A DNA stretch of 64,000 nucleotides from Pycnococcus provasolii (taxonomy: Eukaryota > Chlorophyta > Pseudoscourfieldiophyceae > Pseudoscourfieldiales): contig CP150565.1 of the NCBI GenBank assembly GCA_049487715.1, forward strand, positions 62,001 to 126,000, read 5' to 3'. The translations under genes were made by a program, and so were the position numbers. The notes under the pieces were generated by a model. It saw only the letters and a program-made list of their open reading frames with translations, had not been told where the DNA came from and did no database searches. Position 1 is the first letter of the stretch. Every line of letters begins with the position of its first letter. Of this stretch, positions 19,617 through 29,613 are shown piece after piece.

Positions 19617-20029
19617 CCTAGTTGGCCATCCTTTCCCGCGTCGTTCATGCGTGCGCGGTGCTCGTGCAAGTTATCCACAGTTACTTGCACGACGTCGTCT
19701 GCACCACCTCCGTGTTCCGCCTTGAGAAAGTCCGTGGCTGTCCACGTGTACTTCTTATTTTTGCACGCGCGAACAAAGTGCCTCAGCCATCTGAGACTTA
19801 CGCTCGTTCGCGGGAGCTGCGTTGTCGTCGCGGCGTGGTGCGAGTTGCCGCGAGCTTGCGTTGCCTCATCATCCTTACCCGGCGATGGTGAGACTTCACC
19901 GGCGTCTGCGTTCCCACTCTGTGAGCTATCATCATGACGCGGGTTACCATCAACGTGATGCAAGGCCGATTCCGAGGCCGAGGTTGACGCCGACGCCGAG
20001 GTTGACGCTGACGACGCGCCACACCCCAT
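19617..20029 (-). pseudogene. Probable 5' part of the TPR gene, out of frame with it
   Basis: The open frame from the ATG at 20029 encodes MGCGASSASTSASAS, a myristoylation/palmitoylation-type start. A Ser/Thr-rich stretch follows, then LRWLRHFVRACKNKKYTWTATDFLKAEHGG, which resembles the N-terminal domain of proteins that end in such TPR arrays. Composition collapses at about 19620, where the frame enters a shadow of the TPR gene. One splice that would restore the frame begins at GTACAC after AATAAGAA and ends at ACTAG just before the downstream ATG (about 133 nt). A deletion is equally likely. It is annotated as broken because continuity is not shown. Confidence 0.5.
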
Positions 20030-20210
20030 CACCACGCTGACACATGCAGGCTAAGTACGTGGTATTACCAACAAATTGGTACAGTACCGTACGGTTTACT
20101 GTGGTGAACCTTTAGGGACTCCAGGGGGGGCTGGGGCTGGGGGAACTTCCCGAACGAACGTTCTGTCTTTTTTCCCTTCCTCTGGCTCGGATTCCAACCA
20201 ACGTTGTCGT

Positions 20211-20243
20211 GGGCCGCACATCGCACCTTGCGATGTGCGGCCC
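20211..20243. promoter_or_regulatory. Perfect 15-bp hairpin in the 5' leader of the DUF3431 gene
   Basis: GGGCCGCACATCGCA, a CCT loop, then its exact reverse complement. It ends 9 bases before the ATG at 20253. A GC-rich stem this close to the start codon would impede scanning ribosomes, or it may be a DNA-binding palindrome. Confidence 0.6.
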
Positions 20244-20252
20244 TGTCGTGTG

Positions 20253-21311
20253 ATGTGCTGGCGCTGGCGCTGGCGCATCGCCAGGATAGTGATCCTAGCT
20301 GGAATGTGGGGGGCGTGGACGCACGCGAATGCGCAGGTGCCGGTGGACGTCGACGCCGGGGCCAACGCAAAGCCGGCTGGGAACATGTGCTCGCCGCACA
20401 CATTCTCGTGCACGAGCGGAATCGAGGCGATCGCCGCGGCGGGTAACGTGAAGATGGGCGATGGTGAGGCGCTCAGCAAGCACACCGCGATTGTCGTGCC
20501 GCGGTGCACGGAGGACGTCGGCTGGCTCGCGACGTTCGGGTGCAAGGACCGGAAGAAGCTTGCAATCGTTCTGTACAACAAGTGCGACGCGCCGATCCCC
20601 GCGGCGCTCAACGACATGCCATGCTTACAGGTCGTCAACCAGACGGGCGCGCAGAACGCGGGACCGCACGTCACCTTCCTGTCATTCTTGGCCGACTTCT
20701 ATGACCGCCTGCCTGAAATGAACTGGTTCATCAAGGCGACCGTGCGTGGAGTCGGACCGAACCCCGAGAAGTTCGTGCAGTTCCAGCGGAAGTACGCGGA
20801 CATGAACGGACTCACGTACATGTCGTTCGGGACCAAAAAACTTGGCACGTTCCACCCGAACTCGAAGGTGCTTTCCTCGCCGTTCGCGCCGTTCCTCTGT
20901 CGCAAGAAGCAGTCGGTGTGGGCGGCGTCGGCACGTTCCGAGTTCGCCGTGTCGCGTGCAAGAATACGACGTTGGCCGAAGTGCTACTACGAGAGGATGC
21001 GCAGCTTCCTCGTCGACTCGAACAAGAAGCGACGAGGTGAACCGGTCAACTACATGCTTGAGCGCTTCTACAACACCATGTTCAGCTGCTCCGTGAACGG
21101 TTGTGGCGTGGCCGGCACACGGTGCAGGGGAAGGATCTTGTGCTTCGGGAACAACGTAACGTGCAGCCGCGCGCACTTTGACACAAGCTTCACCGCGCAG
21201 CGCAACAAGAAGCCGCCCGCCGGTAAGGGGAAAACCCAGAAGGTTTCTCTATTCGGCCGGTGGCGCAGTACGAAGGACACGTACTGGAACCGACGTCGTG
21301 AAGCGGCATGA
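20253..21311 (+). CDS. DUF3431-family protein, secretory (glycosyltransferase-like)
   Basis: 352 residues from the ATG at 20253. This start gives a basic N-terminus followed by a hydrophobic stretch (RWRWRIARIVILAGMWGAW), a signal peptide or type II anchor. An in-frame ATG at 20076 would put 59 poor residues before it. The body has the features I know from DUF3431: IVVPRCTEDVGWLATF near the start, VLYNKCDAP, then HVTFLSFLADFYDRLPEMNWFIKA. Later come WAASARSEFAVSRARIRRWPKCYYERM and a Cys-rich C-terminus. The family is mostly of unknown function and is thought to act on glycans in the Golgi/ER lumen. The 15-bp hairpin lies directly upstream. Confidence 0.82.
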   Translation: MCWRWRWRIARIVILAGMWGAWTHANAQVPVDVDAGANAKPAGNMCSPHTFSCTSGIEAIAAAGNVKMGDGEALSKHTAIVVPRCTEDVGWLATFGCKDRKKLAIVLYNKCDAPIPAALNDMPCLQVVNQTGAQNAGPHVTFLSFLADFYDRLPEMNWFIKATVRGVGPNPEKFVQFQRKYADMNGLTYMSFGTKKLGTFHPNSKVLSSPFAPFLCRKKQSVWAASARSEFAVSRARIRRWPKCYYERMRSFLVDSNKKRRGEPVNYMLERFYNTMFSCSVNGCGVAGTRCRGRILCFGNNVTCSRAHFDTSFTAQRNKKPPAGKGKTQKVSLFGRWRSTKDTYWNRRREAA

Positions 21312-21875
21312 TTGACAGCGTCGTCAATCGATTGATTTTTGTTACTATGTAGTATCATTCACGTTTGTACCACCAAAACGACATCTATCTTGGATCGATT
21401 TGTTCGGGCCGTGCTTCGCGTGCATGTTGAGCATTGGAGAGAGATACAGTAGTTGTCGTTGCGCTACTGTACTCGAGACGGTTAACCGCATGTATCATAC
21501 TGTAAGTACTATGTAGTACTACCCATATACTATGCATATCGTGACGCTGACTGATGATGTGGCTGATGTCAAGGACAGGTACGAACCCGAACCCTAACCC
21601 TAACCCTAACCCTAACCCTACTCGTCCGATTCCGTCAGATGAAGAAGACCGTTGCCTCTTGTTGTTCTTTTGTTTGCCAGACCAGAATTCGGCTCTGGCA
21701 GTCTGGTGTTGTGTTGAATTACTGTACAGTAGAATTACGTCTGGGGCCCATGAGTTGTGGGAAACACAACTCCCCAGTCAGTGGGACCGGTTTGAAGTTC
21801 CCCCCCTTTAGAGGCCGAATGCAACTCGTTTTCACTGCGACCTTAACGTAACTTTTCCATAGTGTGGCAGTGTAT
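21312..21875. other. Intergenic region upstream of CEP19
   Basis: About 560 bp. It holds a telomere-repeat tract at 21585-21620 and several TAGTACT/ACAGTA palindromic bits (21480-21530). No gene supported. Confidence 0.5.
21585..21620 (-). repeat. Telomere-like CCCTAA tract upstream of CEP19
   Basis: GAACCCGAACCCTAACCCTAA and further units on the plus strand, about 255 bp before the ATG at 21876. Confidence 0.85.
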
Positions 21876-22355
21876 ATGTCGGCTAGTAGCTCAGGAGGCC
21901 GCTTGCTCATTGCCGAGAAGTTCGCGCTCGTCTTTGAACCGCCGACAGTCATCGTGCAGTACCGAGCGCAAGATACGGGAAAGAGACGCTTACGCAAACT
22001 AAGGCTCGACGCAAAAACTGTCGTGGCAACGCCGTCCGTAGAAGCGCTCACGCAGAAGATTCTGCGCTCTCTGCCGAAAAAGCTAGACTTGGCGACGGTG
22101 AAAAGTGAACAGGTGCAAAGACTCGTCCAGAGACTCGTGGACAAGTGCAGGGGCAACACTACCACCACAGCGGCGGTGAACGCGAGCGTCGACTACAACA
22201 AACTTGGCGACGACGATGTGGCAGCGGTGAAGAAGGCGATGGACGTCGACTTCGAAAAGAACCGCAAGCGGCCAGGTGACGAGGACTTCGTTTACGACGT
22301 GCAAGTGGAATTCGATCCGACAGACGACCTCGGAAATAGCTGGGACGACGACTGA
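21876..22355 (+). CDS. CEP19: CEP19-like centrosomal/ciliary protein
   Basis: 159 residues. CEP19 sits at basal bodies and works with RABL2 in loading intraflagellar transport. The sequence follows the family along its length. It starts with EKFALVFEPPTVIVQYR and has RRLRKLRL. A helical stretch with VKSEQVQRLVQRLVDK follows, then the C-terminal signature DYNKLGDDDVAAVKKAMDVDFEKN and DEDFVYDVQVEFDPTDDLGNSWD. The start at 21876 is the first ATG; a GTG four codons upstream is not needed. It is convergent with the snRNP E gene. Together with MYCBP at 38139 it suggests a flagellated stage. Confidence 0.9.
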   Translation: MSASSSGGRLLIAEKFALVFEPPTVIVQYRAQDTGKRRLRKLRLDAKTVVATPSVEALTQKILRSLPKKLDLATVKSEQVQRLVQRLVDKCRGNTTTTAAVNASVDYNKLGDDDVAAVKKAMDVDFEKNRKRPGDEDFVYDVQVEFDPTDDLGNSWDDD

Positions 22356-22634
22356 CACGACGCGCACGTCCTCATTTTTGTTTCTCTTGTAAACCATTAA
22401 GCAACGACAAAAACGACGACAACAAGCGCAAGAGGAGCCCACTCGCCGGACGCAGACGATAAGCAGCCTGTAGTAGCTTCGAAACCACCAGCGCCAAGTA
22501 CAAAAACGCGCTGCTGAGTGGACGACCGCTGGACAAAGTGACTCAAGTTCAAATGAGCAATCTTACAAACACGTCGTGGACACGTGCAAACAAGTGCTTG
22601 CGCTGCGTTGAGATGAAAACGCGGCTTTTATCTT

Positions 22635-22898
22635 TCACTGTTGTACTTGCTGCATGAGCGTGATGGCGTCACCTTTTAGCATGATGCGTCCAACAGGTTT
22701 TCTCGTTCCCTTTTTCGTGTACACCTCCTCCGCCCCGTCGAGCACAAGGTTCATGAATTCGTCGAATCCGATGATTTGTCCTTCTATGCGCAGGTCGGTA
22801 TTTTCGAACAGCCACACGCACACTCTGGCTTTTTGCTGCAAAAACCGGAAAATGAGGTTGATAGGCTGCGTCATGATTTTCTGAACGCGCGTCGCCAT
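22635..22898 (-). CDS. SNRPE: Small nuclear ribonucleoprotein E (Sm protein)
   Basis: 87 residues, a full-length SmE. It is one of the seven Sm proteins that ring U1, U2, U4 and U5 snRNAs in the spliceosome. The Sm1 motif is visible in [20 protein letters not shown] and [12 protein letters not shown], and the Sm2 motif in [14 protein letters not shown]. The N-terminal helix [20 protein letters not shown] is typical of SmE. Its presence agrees with the introns seen in the window. Start at 22898 is the only ATG that gives the family length. Confidence 0.96.
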   Translation of the reverse strand: MATRVQKIMTQPINLIFRFLQQKARVCVWLFENTDLRIEGQIIGFDEFMNLVLDGAEEVYTKKGTRKPVGRIMLKGDAITLMQQVQQ

Positions 22899-23350
22899 GG
22901 TGACGAATAACTATTAGAATCACACAAGAATACACCACGACGAAACACAGCAACAGCCAATGCACACAAGAGCACAAGAGCACACAAGATTCAGCACACA
23001 CACACACAAGCTGACCAAAACTGAACACTTTAACGCCACAAGGAGCAGAGAACACACTCAGAGAACACACACCCAGAGAACACAGCAGAAGCAGGATGCA
23101 AAGCAGGCGACAAAGGTGCGCAAACAAAAACGACGTCGCAAAAACAAAAATATAAAAACAGAGTGCGCCGCCGCCAGACCAGGACAAAACTTAGTAGCCT
23201 TCCTACTACCTAAAAAACAAAAAACATGAGGCGGAGGGAGAAACCCGAACCCGAACCCTAACCCTAACCCTAACCCTTGCCATAAATTAATTTACACGTT
23301 TGATGATACTTATACACTTTGTGATATGCATTTTTACCTATGAGCTTAAC
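22899..23350. other. Intergenic region upstream of snRNP E
   Basis: About 450 bp, ACACA-rich (22960-23090), with a telomere-like tract at 23241-23277. It lies between the 5' end of SNRPE and the 3' end of the deaminase gene. Confidence 0.5.
23241..23277 (-). repeat. Telomere-like CCCGAA/CCCTAA tract
   Basis: Two CCCGAA variants followed by CCCTAA units. It is about 340 bp upstream of the SNRPE start (minus strand). Confidence 0.8.
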
Positions 23351-24100
23351 TTAAGGATCGTCGAACAACGTGAGCTCGTCGTGAGCGTCGTCGTCAAGGT
23401 CAAGCAACTCGTCAGCACTTTCCGAGTGATGTGACACAAAGCTCCTCCTTTGAAATATACTCATGTCAGGCTCGCCTTTTTCTATGTCGTCTCTATACGG
23501 TAACGCTCGTTCGATCGTAGTTGTCCCGTTAGGCTTTTGCAAACATGTCACGCGGTCCGCACGCAAGTCAGCCACCGTCGGCCTTGGCGCATCCTCGCTC
23601 AGTATGACGTCGTGAGTCTCCGCCAACGCACGAACCTGCGCGTTCGTCTTGTCGCCATACGTCTTCTCGAGAGAACTGCAGTAGCAGACGCGCCTGATTC
23701 CCGCCGCGGCCATCAGCATCATGCACGGCTTGCAGGGCGGCTTGGTCACGTAGACGTCGCACCCTCTTACGGAAATTCCCGACGAAGCGGCGTATGCGAG
23801 TGCGTCCGCCTCGGCGTGCAGGTCAAACGCGGTATCTGCATCCTGTGTTCTGCCTGGAACGAGCGAGCGATGCACGCCCCACGCAAGCACGGGTCCTTGG
23901 CCCGACGACGAGTCCAAGGCCGGCGGTGGGCAGATGACCGCGCCGCACCGCCCGCCTTGTACTTTATAAGTTCGCGCGATGTGGCACGTGCTTATCGCCC
24001 ACAGGATACGCTGGCGGTCGTACTCGACGTCCCTAGAGCCTTCAAGGGAGGAGCCGCCTCCGCCGCCACCATGGCCATGGACGTCGTCATCATCCCCCAT
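23351..24100 (-). CDS. Cytidine/deoxycytidylate deaminase family protein
   Basis: 249 residues from the ATG at 24100 (MGDDDDVHGHGG). The zinc-deaminase motif is complete: H95-A-E97 in DLHAEADALAYAA and C123-x2-C126 in TKPPCKPCMM. The spacing between them and the phrase GISVRGCDVYVT, then AAAGIRRVCYCS, are of the dCMP-deaminase type, which makes dUMP for thymidylate synthesis. It is longer than a typical dCMP deaminase (about 160-180 residues), with a Gly-rich N-terminus and an acidic C-terminal extension (ADELLDLDDDAHDELTLFDD). The extension suggests a fused regulatory tail or another substrate in the family. The frame is open upstream of 24100 but lacks coding character there. Confidence 0.88.
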   Translation of the reverse strand: MGDDDDVHGHGGGGGGSSLEGSRDVEYDRQRILWAISTCHIARTYKVQGGRCGAVICPPPALDSSSGQGPVLAWGVHRSLVPGRTQDADTAFDLHAEADALAYAASSGISVRGCDVYVTKPPCKPCMMLMAAAGIRRVCYCSSLEKTYGDKTNAQVRALAETHDVILSEDAPRPTVADLRADRVTCLQKPNGTTTIERALPYRDDIEKGEPDMSIFQRRSFVSHHSESADELLDLDDDAHDELTLFDDP

Positions 24101-24585
24101 GGAAACCTTCGTAGAAAAAGAAACAGAGCGCGAGACAAATGCGCAACAATGGGAACAGGAGAATGAGCCGAGACAGTGACGCGAATGAACAAAGCGGCGA
24201 GACAAAGACGAACTGAAAAGACTATAATACGACGACAAATGATTAACAAACATACACAGTTGAAAAAAGACGGACACAGCTTTCCACCAAGACACAGCCA
24301 GCCGACTAACCAAGTGAACCTGAAGTGAAAAAAAACAGTCACGGGATGCCGTCCGCCGCCGACAACAACCACACCAATAATGAAGAGAAAAGAATAGAAT
24401 GATGATGATGAGGGCCAACGAACCCCAATTTTTTATATAAAATAAGAACCAGACTGTTAGGGTTAGGGTTAGGGTTAGGGTTAGGGGTGTTTTATTAGGG
24501 GTTTGACTGGTCTTCGTCGCATTTCCATTTCCTTTCGAACCCGTTCTCAAAGGTTCGTTCTTGTCGTTGTCGTCGTATTCATTCT
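24101..24585. other. Divergent intergenic region (deaminase / golgin-like gene)
   Basis: About 485 bp shared by two divergent starts. It contains a telomere-repeat tract at 24456-24487, about 100 bp from the golgin-like start. Confidence 0.5.
24456..24487 (+). repeat. Telomere-like TTAGGG tract in a divergent promoter
   Basis: Five tandem GTTAGG-G units between the deaminase and the golgin-like gene. Confidence 0.85.
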
Positions 24586-26523
24586 ATGGCGGAAATGTCG
24601 GACGACAACAGTGGTGTTCCTCCGTCTTCAGGGACTTCACTGGTGGCAGTCCCGAACTCGGCTCTTGTTGAGCAGAGGACTGGTGGTGCTGGTGATGGTG
24701 ATGTTCAGAACGAAGAAGAAGTGACGTCTTTCTTACAGAAACCGGCTTCAGATTCATCCAGTTTGAAGAAGGCTTCTTCCGCTGCTTCCTCCTCATCCAG
24801 AGAGCAGGAGCAGCTTGCCAAGCTGAAAGAAAGATTAAAGGCTGCCATATCCAAGGGAAAAGCGATCGAAGCGGAAAGAAACGAACTCAAGCAGGCACTT
24901 GCGGATGTGCAGGACAACTCGACAGATCTTCAAAACCAACTTCACGAAGCGTCGGGGGCGCAAGCGTCGCTAGAAAAACAACTCGCTGCGTCGTCGGATG
25001 ACCTCGCGTCACTCAGATTCGCGTCGGCGAAAGAACTCGCGGAACTACGCGCAAAAATCAACTCCAGCAAACAGGCGACGGCGAAGGAAGCGCAAAGCAC
25101 AACAGCTCGACTCGAGGAAGCGCAGACGGCGCTCGCCGCGTCGAAGAGCGACATCGCGAGACTCAGCGAGGAAACGCAAACCATGCGAGAGGCACTTCGC
25201 GTCGCCGCAGAGCGAGTCGCGCAGGTGTCACAACTTGAGGTTGAACTCGCAAGAGCGAATCGAGAAGTCAACCGCCTGTCGTCGCTCGAAGGTGAACTCG
25301 CCAACGCGCAGAAAGATGCCGCGGATGCGCGTGAAGAGCTCGCGGCGGCGACGAACGCCGCAGAAGCGAGCGCCGGCGCTGCCGCGGACGCCGATCAGAG
25401 AATCGCCGATGCTGCCGAGGCGGAGGCGAAGGCGGCGGCGCGCGTCGCCGAGGTGGAGGCGATGCAGAAGGAACTTGAAGATGCGCGGGCAGCTCTGGCA
25501 AAACGCGAGCAGAAGGTTGCGGGTGACGTCAAGTCAAGCGCCGATGCAGCCGCCTCCGCCGCCGAGACGGAGGAACGATTCAAACGCGAGGACGCGGAAC
25601 GGCGTCGACGCTTCGAGGCGGCGATGGAAGCATGGCGCCCGAAGCTTGACGCGGCGGAGGCTCGAGTTGCCGAGCTTGAGGTGGTCCTCGCGGAGGAAAG
25701 AAAGAATGCCGAGAGCCGCGATTCTGAGCTGGCATCGCTTCGCGAGACGGCGGAGTATGCCGCCGATGAACTTGCAACAGCGCGTGTGGATGCACAAAAT
25801 GCATCAAACGAGCTGGCGAGCCTTCGCGCGGAATCTGCGTCGAAGTTTGCGGAGCTCGACCAACTTCGCGCTGAGCGCGAGGAGGTATCGACGGAACTGG
25901 ATAGGCTCCGCGACGATGCGAAGGCGAGCGCAGCTGAGGCTGATCGCGCGAGGGAGGAGGCGGAAGCGAGTGCCGCAGACGCTAAGCAAGTTCGCGCCGT
26001 GGCTGAGGAGGCTGAGGCTGAGCTGTTGGAGGCGCGTACCGCCGTCCAGGCGCTTGAGGCGCGCGAGAAGGAGGCTCGCGCATCCGCATCGGCATCCGCG
26101 TCTGCGTCTGCGGCGGCGTCGCCGTCGTCGTCGCCCACGCGCGACAAGTCCGATGCAGGCTTGGCTGACGCCGCCGCTCAGATTGCGACTCTGACTACGG
26201 CGTTGGCAGCCGCAAAGGCTGACGCAACGCGCGCGGAGGCGCGCGCTCGTCAGTTGAGCTGGCAGGTTGCGATGTCTCAAGGTGTGGATGTGGAGAAAGG
26301 TGCGTCGGGTGCTGGAGGTTCGCGATCGCAGGGAGTTCGCGGCGCAGGCCCAGGCTCTTCGGATACCGTCAACGAAAGGCCTCTCCCTCGCGCACCCGTC
26401 GCGCTCGTGCTTGCGCTCGTCCTTCGGTACAGAAAGCACCTGTTTGGCGCGTACGTGTTCCTGCTCCATTTGCTCGTGTACTTCGTCGCGAAGCTGCACA
26501 GCATAAAGACGACTCACGCATAA
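24586..26523 (+). CDS. Long coiled-coil protein with C-terminal membrane anchor (golgin-like)
   Basis: 645 residues. A short Ser-rich N-terminus leads to an Ala/Glu/Arg-rich coiled coil from about residue 70 to about 560. After a flexible Gly/Ser segment comes a single C-terminal hydrophobic helix (HLFGAYVFLLHLLVYFVAKLHS) followed by a short basic tail. This is the layout of tail-anchored Golgi tethers such as golgin-84 and CASP, whose anchors contain a similar LLHLLV phrase. Residue-level similarity in the coiled coil is not informative, so the assignment rests on architecture and the anchor. Codon repetition produces long arginine- and serine-rich shadow frames over the same DNA. Confidence 0.82.
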   Translation: MAEMSDDNSGVPPSSGTSLVAVPNSALVEQRTGGAGDGDVQNEEEVTSFLQKPASDSSSLKKASSAASSSSREQEQLAKLKERLKAAISKGKAIEAERNELKQALADVQDNSTDLQNQLHEASGAQASLEKQLAASSDDLASLRFASAKELAELRAKINSSKQATAKEAQSTTARLEEAQTALAASKSDIARLSEETQTMREALRVAAERVAQVSQLEVELARANREVNRLSSLEGELANAQKDAADAREELAAATNAAEASAGAAADADQRIADAAEAEAKAAARVAEVEAMQKELEDARAALAKREQKVAGDVKSSADAAASAAETEERFKREDAERRRRFEAAMEAWRPKLDAAEARVAELEVVLAEERKNAESRDSELASLRETAEYAADELATARVDAQNASNELASLRAESASKFAELDQLRAEREEVSTELDRLRDDAKASAAEADRAREEAEASAADAKQVRAVAEEAEAELLEARTAVQALEAREKEARASASASASASAAASPSSSPTRDKSDAGLADAAAQIATLTTALAAAKADATRAEARARQLSWQVAMSQGVDVEKGASGAGGSRSQGVRGAGPGSSDTVNERPLPRAPVALVLALVLRYRKHLFGAYVFLLHLLVYFVAKLHSIKTTHA

Positions 26524-26972
26524 AGAAGTAATCGAAGAATTGTTAAAAAAGAACTATCGTAACTAAACTACAGTAAAGTGCCGACTGGTACCACGAAACG
26601 AAACTGGTCAATTAACTTGTCACGACCAGGACCAGGAATGCATGGAACCGTAACCCTAGCTTAATAACGCCTTGTTTATAAAACCCTATCCCCACTTGTA
26701 GGGTGTGCCTGGTAAGGTAATACGTGTCCGGGTCACGTGTCCTCCCCTGTTACTGTGATGTTGCCTGAGAGGTGAGGCTGAGGGGCTGGAATTTGGTGGA
26801 ATGAAAAAAATCCAAAATCCAACCGGCTTGGAGTGATGAGATCTCCCCGGGGGGGTCTCCCGCCTCCGAGGGGCTCCCGCGACCCTCCGAGGGGACCCCG
26901 CCCCCCCCCCCCCCCCCCGGCAGCGCTGGGGTTCATTCATTTCCGCCCCGGACCCGCGGTGTCCCCCTGGCC
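26524..26972. other. Intergenic region upstream of the Nudix gene
   Basis: About 450 bp. It is increasingly GC-rich towards its end, with a CCGAGGGG inverted cluster (26860-26898) and a C18 tract at 26901-26918. No gene supported. Confidence 0.5.
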
Positions 26973-27467
26973 ATGCCGGCGCCGTGTCTCTCTCCCATTG
27001 GTCGTCGTCCCTTGGCGTCCCCTCCTAATCATGCCAGGGTTCGCAATGCGTTTCTTCTCACGAGAGAAGTGCACAGTGATAGTAGTGGTAGTAGTAGTAT
27101 GACGTGGAAATGCTCGGGTTCTCTCGGCTGTTCTGGTCGTTCTTCTTGGTCCCGTTTTCCCAGTTCGGACGCGAGACCTTCCCGTTCGAGGTTATGTGCT
27201 GCCCTTGGTGGTGGTGGGGATGTCCTCGCCTCGCATTGGGGCTCACATTATCATGGCTCATCACCTTCATGGAGGAGGAAAAGGGGTCAATTCGCCGTTC
27301 TGGGACGACAATTACCACGCGCGGGATCGCTGTGGACAATTACGTCGGCGGCGCATCAAAACCACAACACATCAACGAGAGGATGGCTCGTCGTGACGTG
27401 CGCGCACCGCAATAACAAGAGAAAGAGAAAGAAGGAACACAGGACCCAAAAGCAGGAAAATAAGCGA

Positions 27468-27501
<34 letters not shown>

Positions 27502-29522
27502 GACGAGGTGGACGAGGTGGACGAGGTGGTGGTGCCTCGCAGAGAAAGAGAGGAGGTGGCGCACACAGACGCAACGGGGAAGGCACGCCGCAGTCGACGC
27601 CAACGTCGTCGGCGTCGTCAACGCCGCCGACGTACACCGCACAAAAGCAGCAGAGGAACAGACCAAACAGGCTGGACGCGTCGCGACCACCACCTCCACC
27701 ACACCCGTCCACGTTCGCGCCTCTTCCCGGTGCCCACGACCTGGGCTGGGAACTGGGGTCGTCGCTCAAGGCGAAGTTGACCGCTATGCTGCGCCCGAAC
27801 GAGAAAAGCAAGTACTCGGGACACCGTGCGCCTGCAGGGCTTGGATACGCGCTGCCCGAGCTGCGTGCGCCGGAAAGGTACCGCTACCGCGCCGCAGGCG
27901 TCGTGATCTACGACTTCAACGGACCGGACAAGGGCCTGCGCGTGCTGCTTCACCGAAAGCACGTCGTCACGAACTCCGATATCCGTGACGACAGGGACAG
28001 GAGAAGAAGAGAGCTCGAATCGTACATTCCTCCCATCACAAACGATGGACCCACGCCGCGCGTCGTCTGGAATGTGCTCGGCGGCAAGCGCAAGGTGACG
28101 GACCTGTGCGTCGAGGACACCGCTAGCCGAGAAGTTTGGGAGGAGACGGGCGGGCTCGTACGACACGAGAGCCTGCGCGAAGAGCTGAGGAAGCCGCAGA
28201 GCGCGGGTGTGATCTGGTACCCGCTGGGGTGGTACGTGCTGTTCATGCACCGTCTTGGATCCGCCGAGACGAACAGCATGCTGAAGAGCCACGTGCATGA
28301 GGTTGGCGACGGCGACATTCCCGCAACATTCGAGGCGATGAAGCAGGCGCTCAAGGATGGCAGCATGACGCAGGCTGAATTTGGCATCCCCGATGACGGG
28401 CAGGAGACATCCGAGCTTCAGTGGGTGACGATGATTGACCTCGAGCTTGGTGGGCCGCAATGGCCACACCACGTCTTTCTGCGCGGGCTGCTGCGCAATA
28501 CGCAGCTGCTGCACCGCCTGCGTTTGGAGGAGGAGGTGCATCTTGGCCTGGAGGCGGGCTTGAAAGCCGCCAAGGCGTGGCGTCGTCGTCGAAGAAAGCG
28601 CGAGGAAGAGTGCGCGCACGCAAGCAGCGCAGTACCGGCACAGACGAACGCACCCTCACGAGACCGCGAAGTTGCCGAAGCGAGGACGACGCAGAACTCG
28701 CCGTCTTCGGAAGATCGAAGGCGTGTCACGAGCGTCAGCGAAGCTGTGAATCTCGCCCTGCAGGCAAGTCTCGCCGGCGAAGCGAGCGTTGCGAGTGAGT
28801 CGAAAATGGAGTCGGGGTCGGGGTCGGATGCTGAAGATGTCATTCATGATGGCGACGACGGAGTCGACGCGTCGCAGGAAAAACAGACTGCATCACATGA
28901 TGAGGACGACAGCGTCGACATGAACGACGACGGCGACGATGACGTACGATTTAGCCTTGGTAGCGCGGTCGACGAGGATGCTGAGTCAATGCGGTACTAC
29001 TGCCCCGCGTGCGGCGTGGCTGCGCACGATGCCAAGGGTTTTGAGGAACACCTTCGTGGTGCGCAGCACGAGCGACTCGTGCTGATACCAGGTCGACTGC
29101 GTTACATGGTGGAAGGATGGCTTGCCTCCGACCATCGCGCGAGTGCTCTGCTAAAGCGCACGTTCGAGAGCAACGGGTTTCTCCCTCTGTCGTCGCTACA
29201 GGATAACGAGATTCACCCGTTCACGCTTCATCGTGAGCAGCAGCTGAGCGCGGAGGACATGGTGCAGTACCTGATGGAAAGTCCAATGCTCGAGGTGGAC
29301 GCGGAGAGGTTGGCTGTACGCGCGGCGTTTCCGTTCGAGCTTGTGGATCGCAAGACGGCGGCACGTCAAGGGGCCGACATCATGGTTGGAAAGTCTACAG
29401 CAGGCGCATACGTGACTCCACCGAGCGCAGCGTCGGGCGGTACGAACCCGCGAGCCCTAACAAAACGGCAGCGAAGGAGTCGCCGGCGTCGCGGACATGG
29501 CGGAGGCGGCAGCATCGACTGA
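26973..29522 (+). CDS. Nudix hydrolase domain fused to a C2H2 zinc finger
   Basis: Up to 849 residues. The Nudix domain (about residues 300-500) begins RYRYRAAGVVIYDF. It carries a recognisable but slightly divergent Nudix box: GGKRKVTDLCVEDTASREVW followed directly by EETGG. The REVWEETGG part is intact, but the first Glu of the consensus is not in its usual place. Nudix enzymes cleave nucleoside diphosphates linked to another group. A second region is acidic, then a C2H2-like finger (YYCPACGVAAHDAKGFEEHLRGAQH). The N-terminal 250 or so residues are low complexity, including a 12-Gly run and RGGRGGRGG repeats, an RNA-binding-type composition. The N-terminus is uncertain: the ATG at 26973 or 27099 may start it, or a spliced exon may. 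A role in RNA or cap-related metabolism is a guess. Confidence 0.82.
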
Positions 29523-29613
29523 CGCAACGATAAATATTGAAGAAGAACAACAACAACAACAACAACATGTATCTAATTCCAAAAACTACTGCTTTTTTTA
29601 TTAAACAAATTAT

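Noticed and set aside
24998-26194. Arg-rich plus-strand ORF of 398 codons, and Ser-rich antisense ORF 25395-26147
   Set aside because: Both are frame shadows of the golgin-like coiled coil; composition follows from GCG/GAG codons.
27618-28619. Antisense ORF of 333 codons in the Nudix gene
   Set aside because: Shadow frame; the plus strand carries the Nudix motif.
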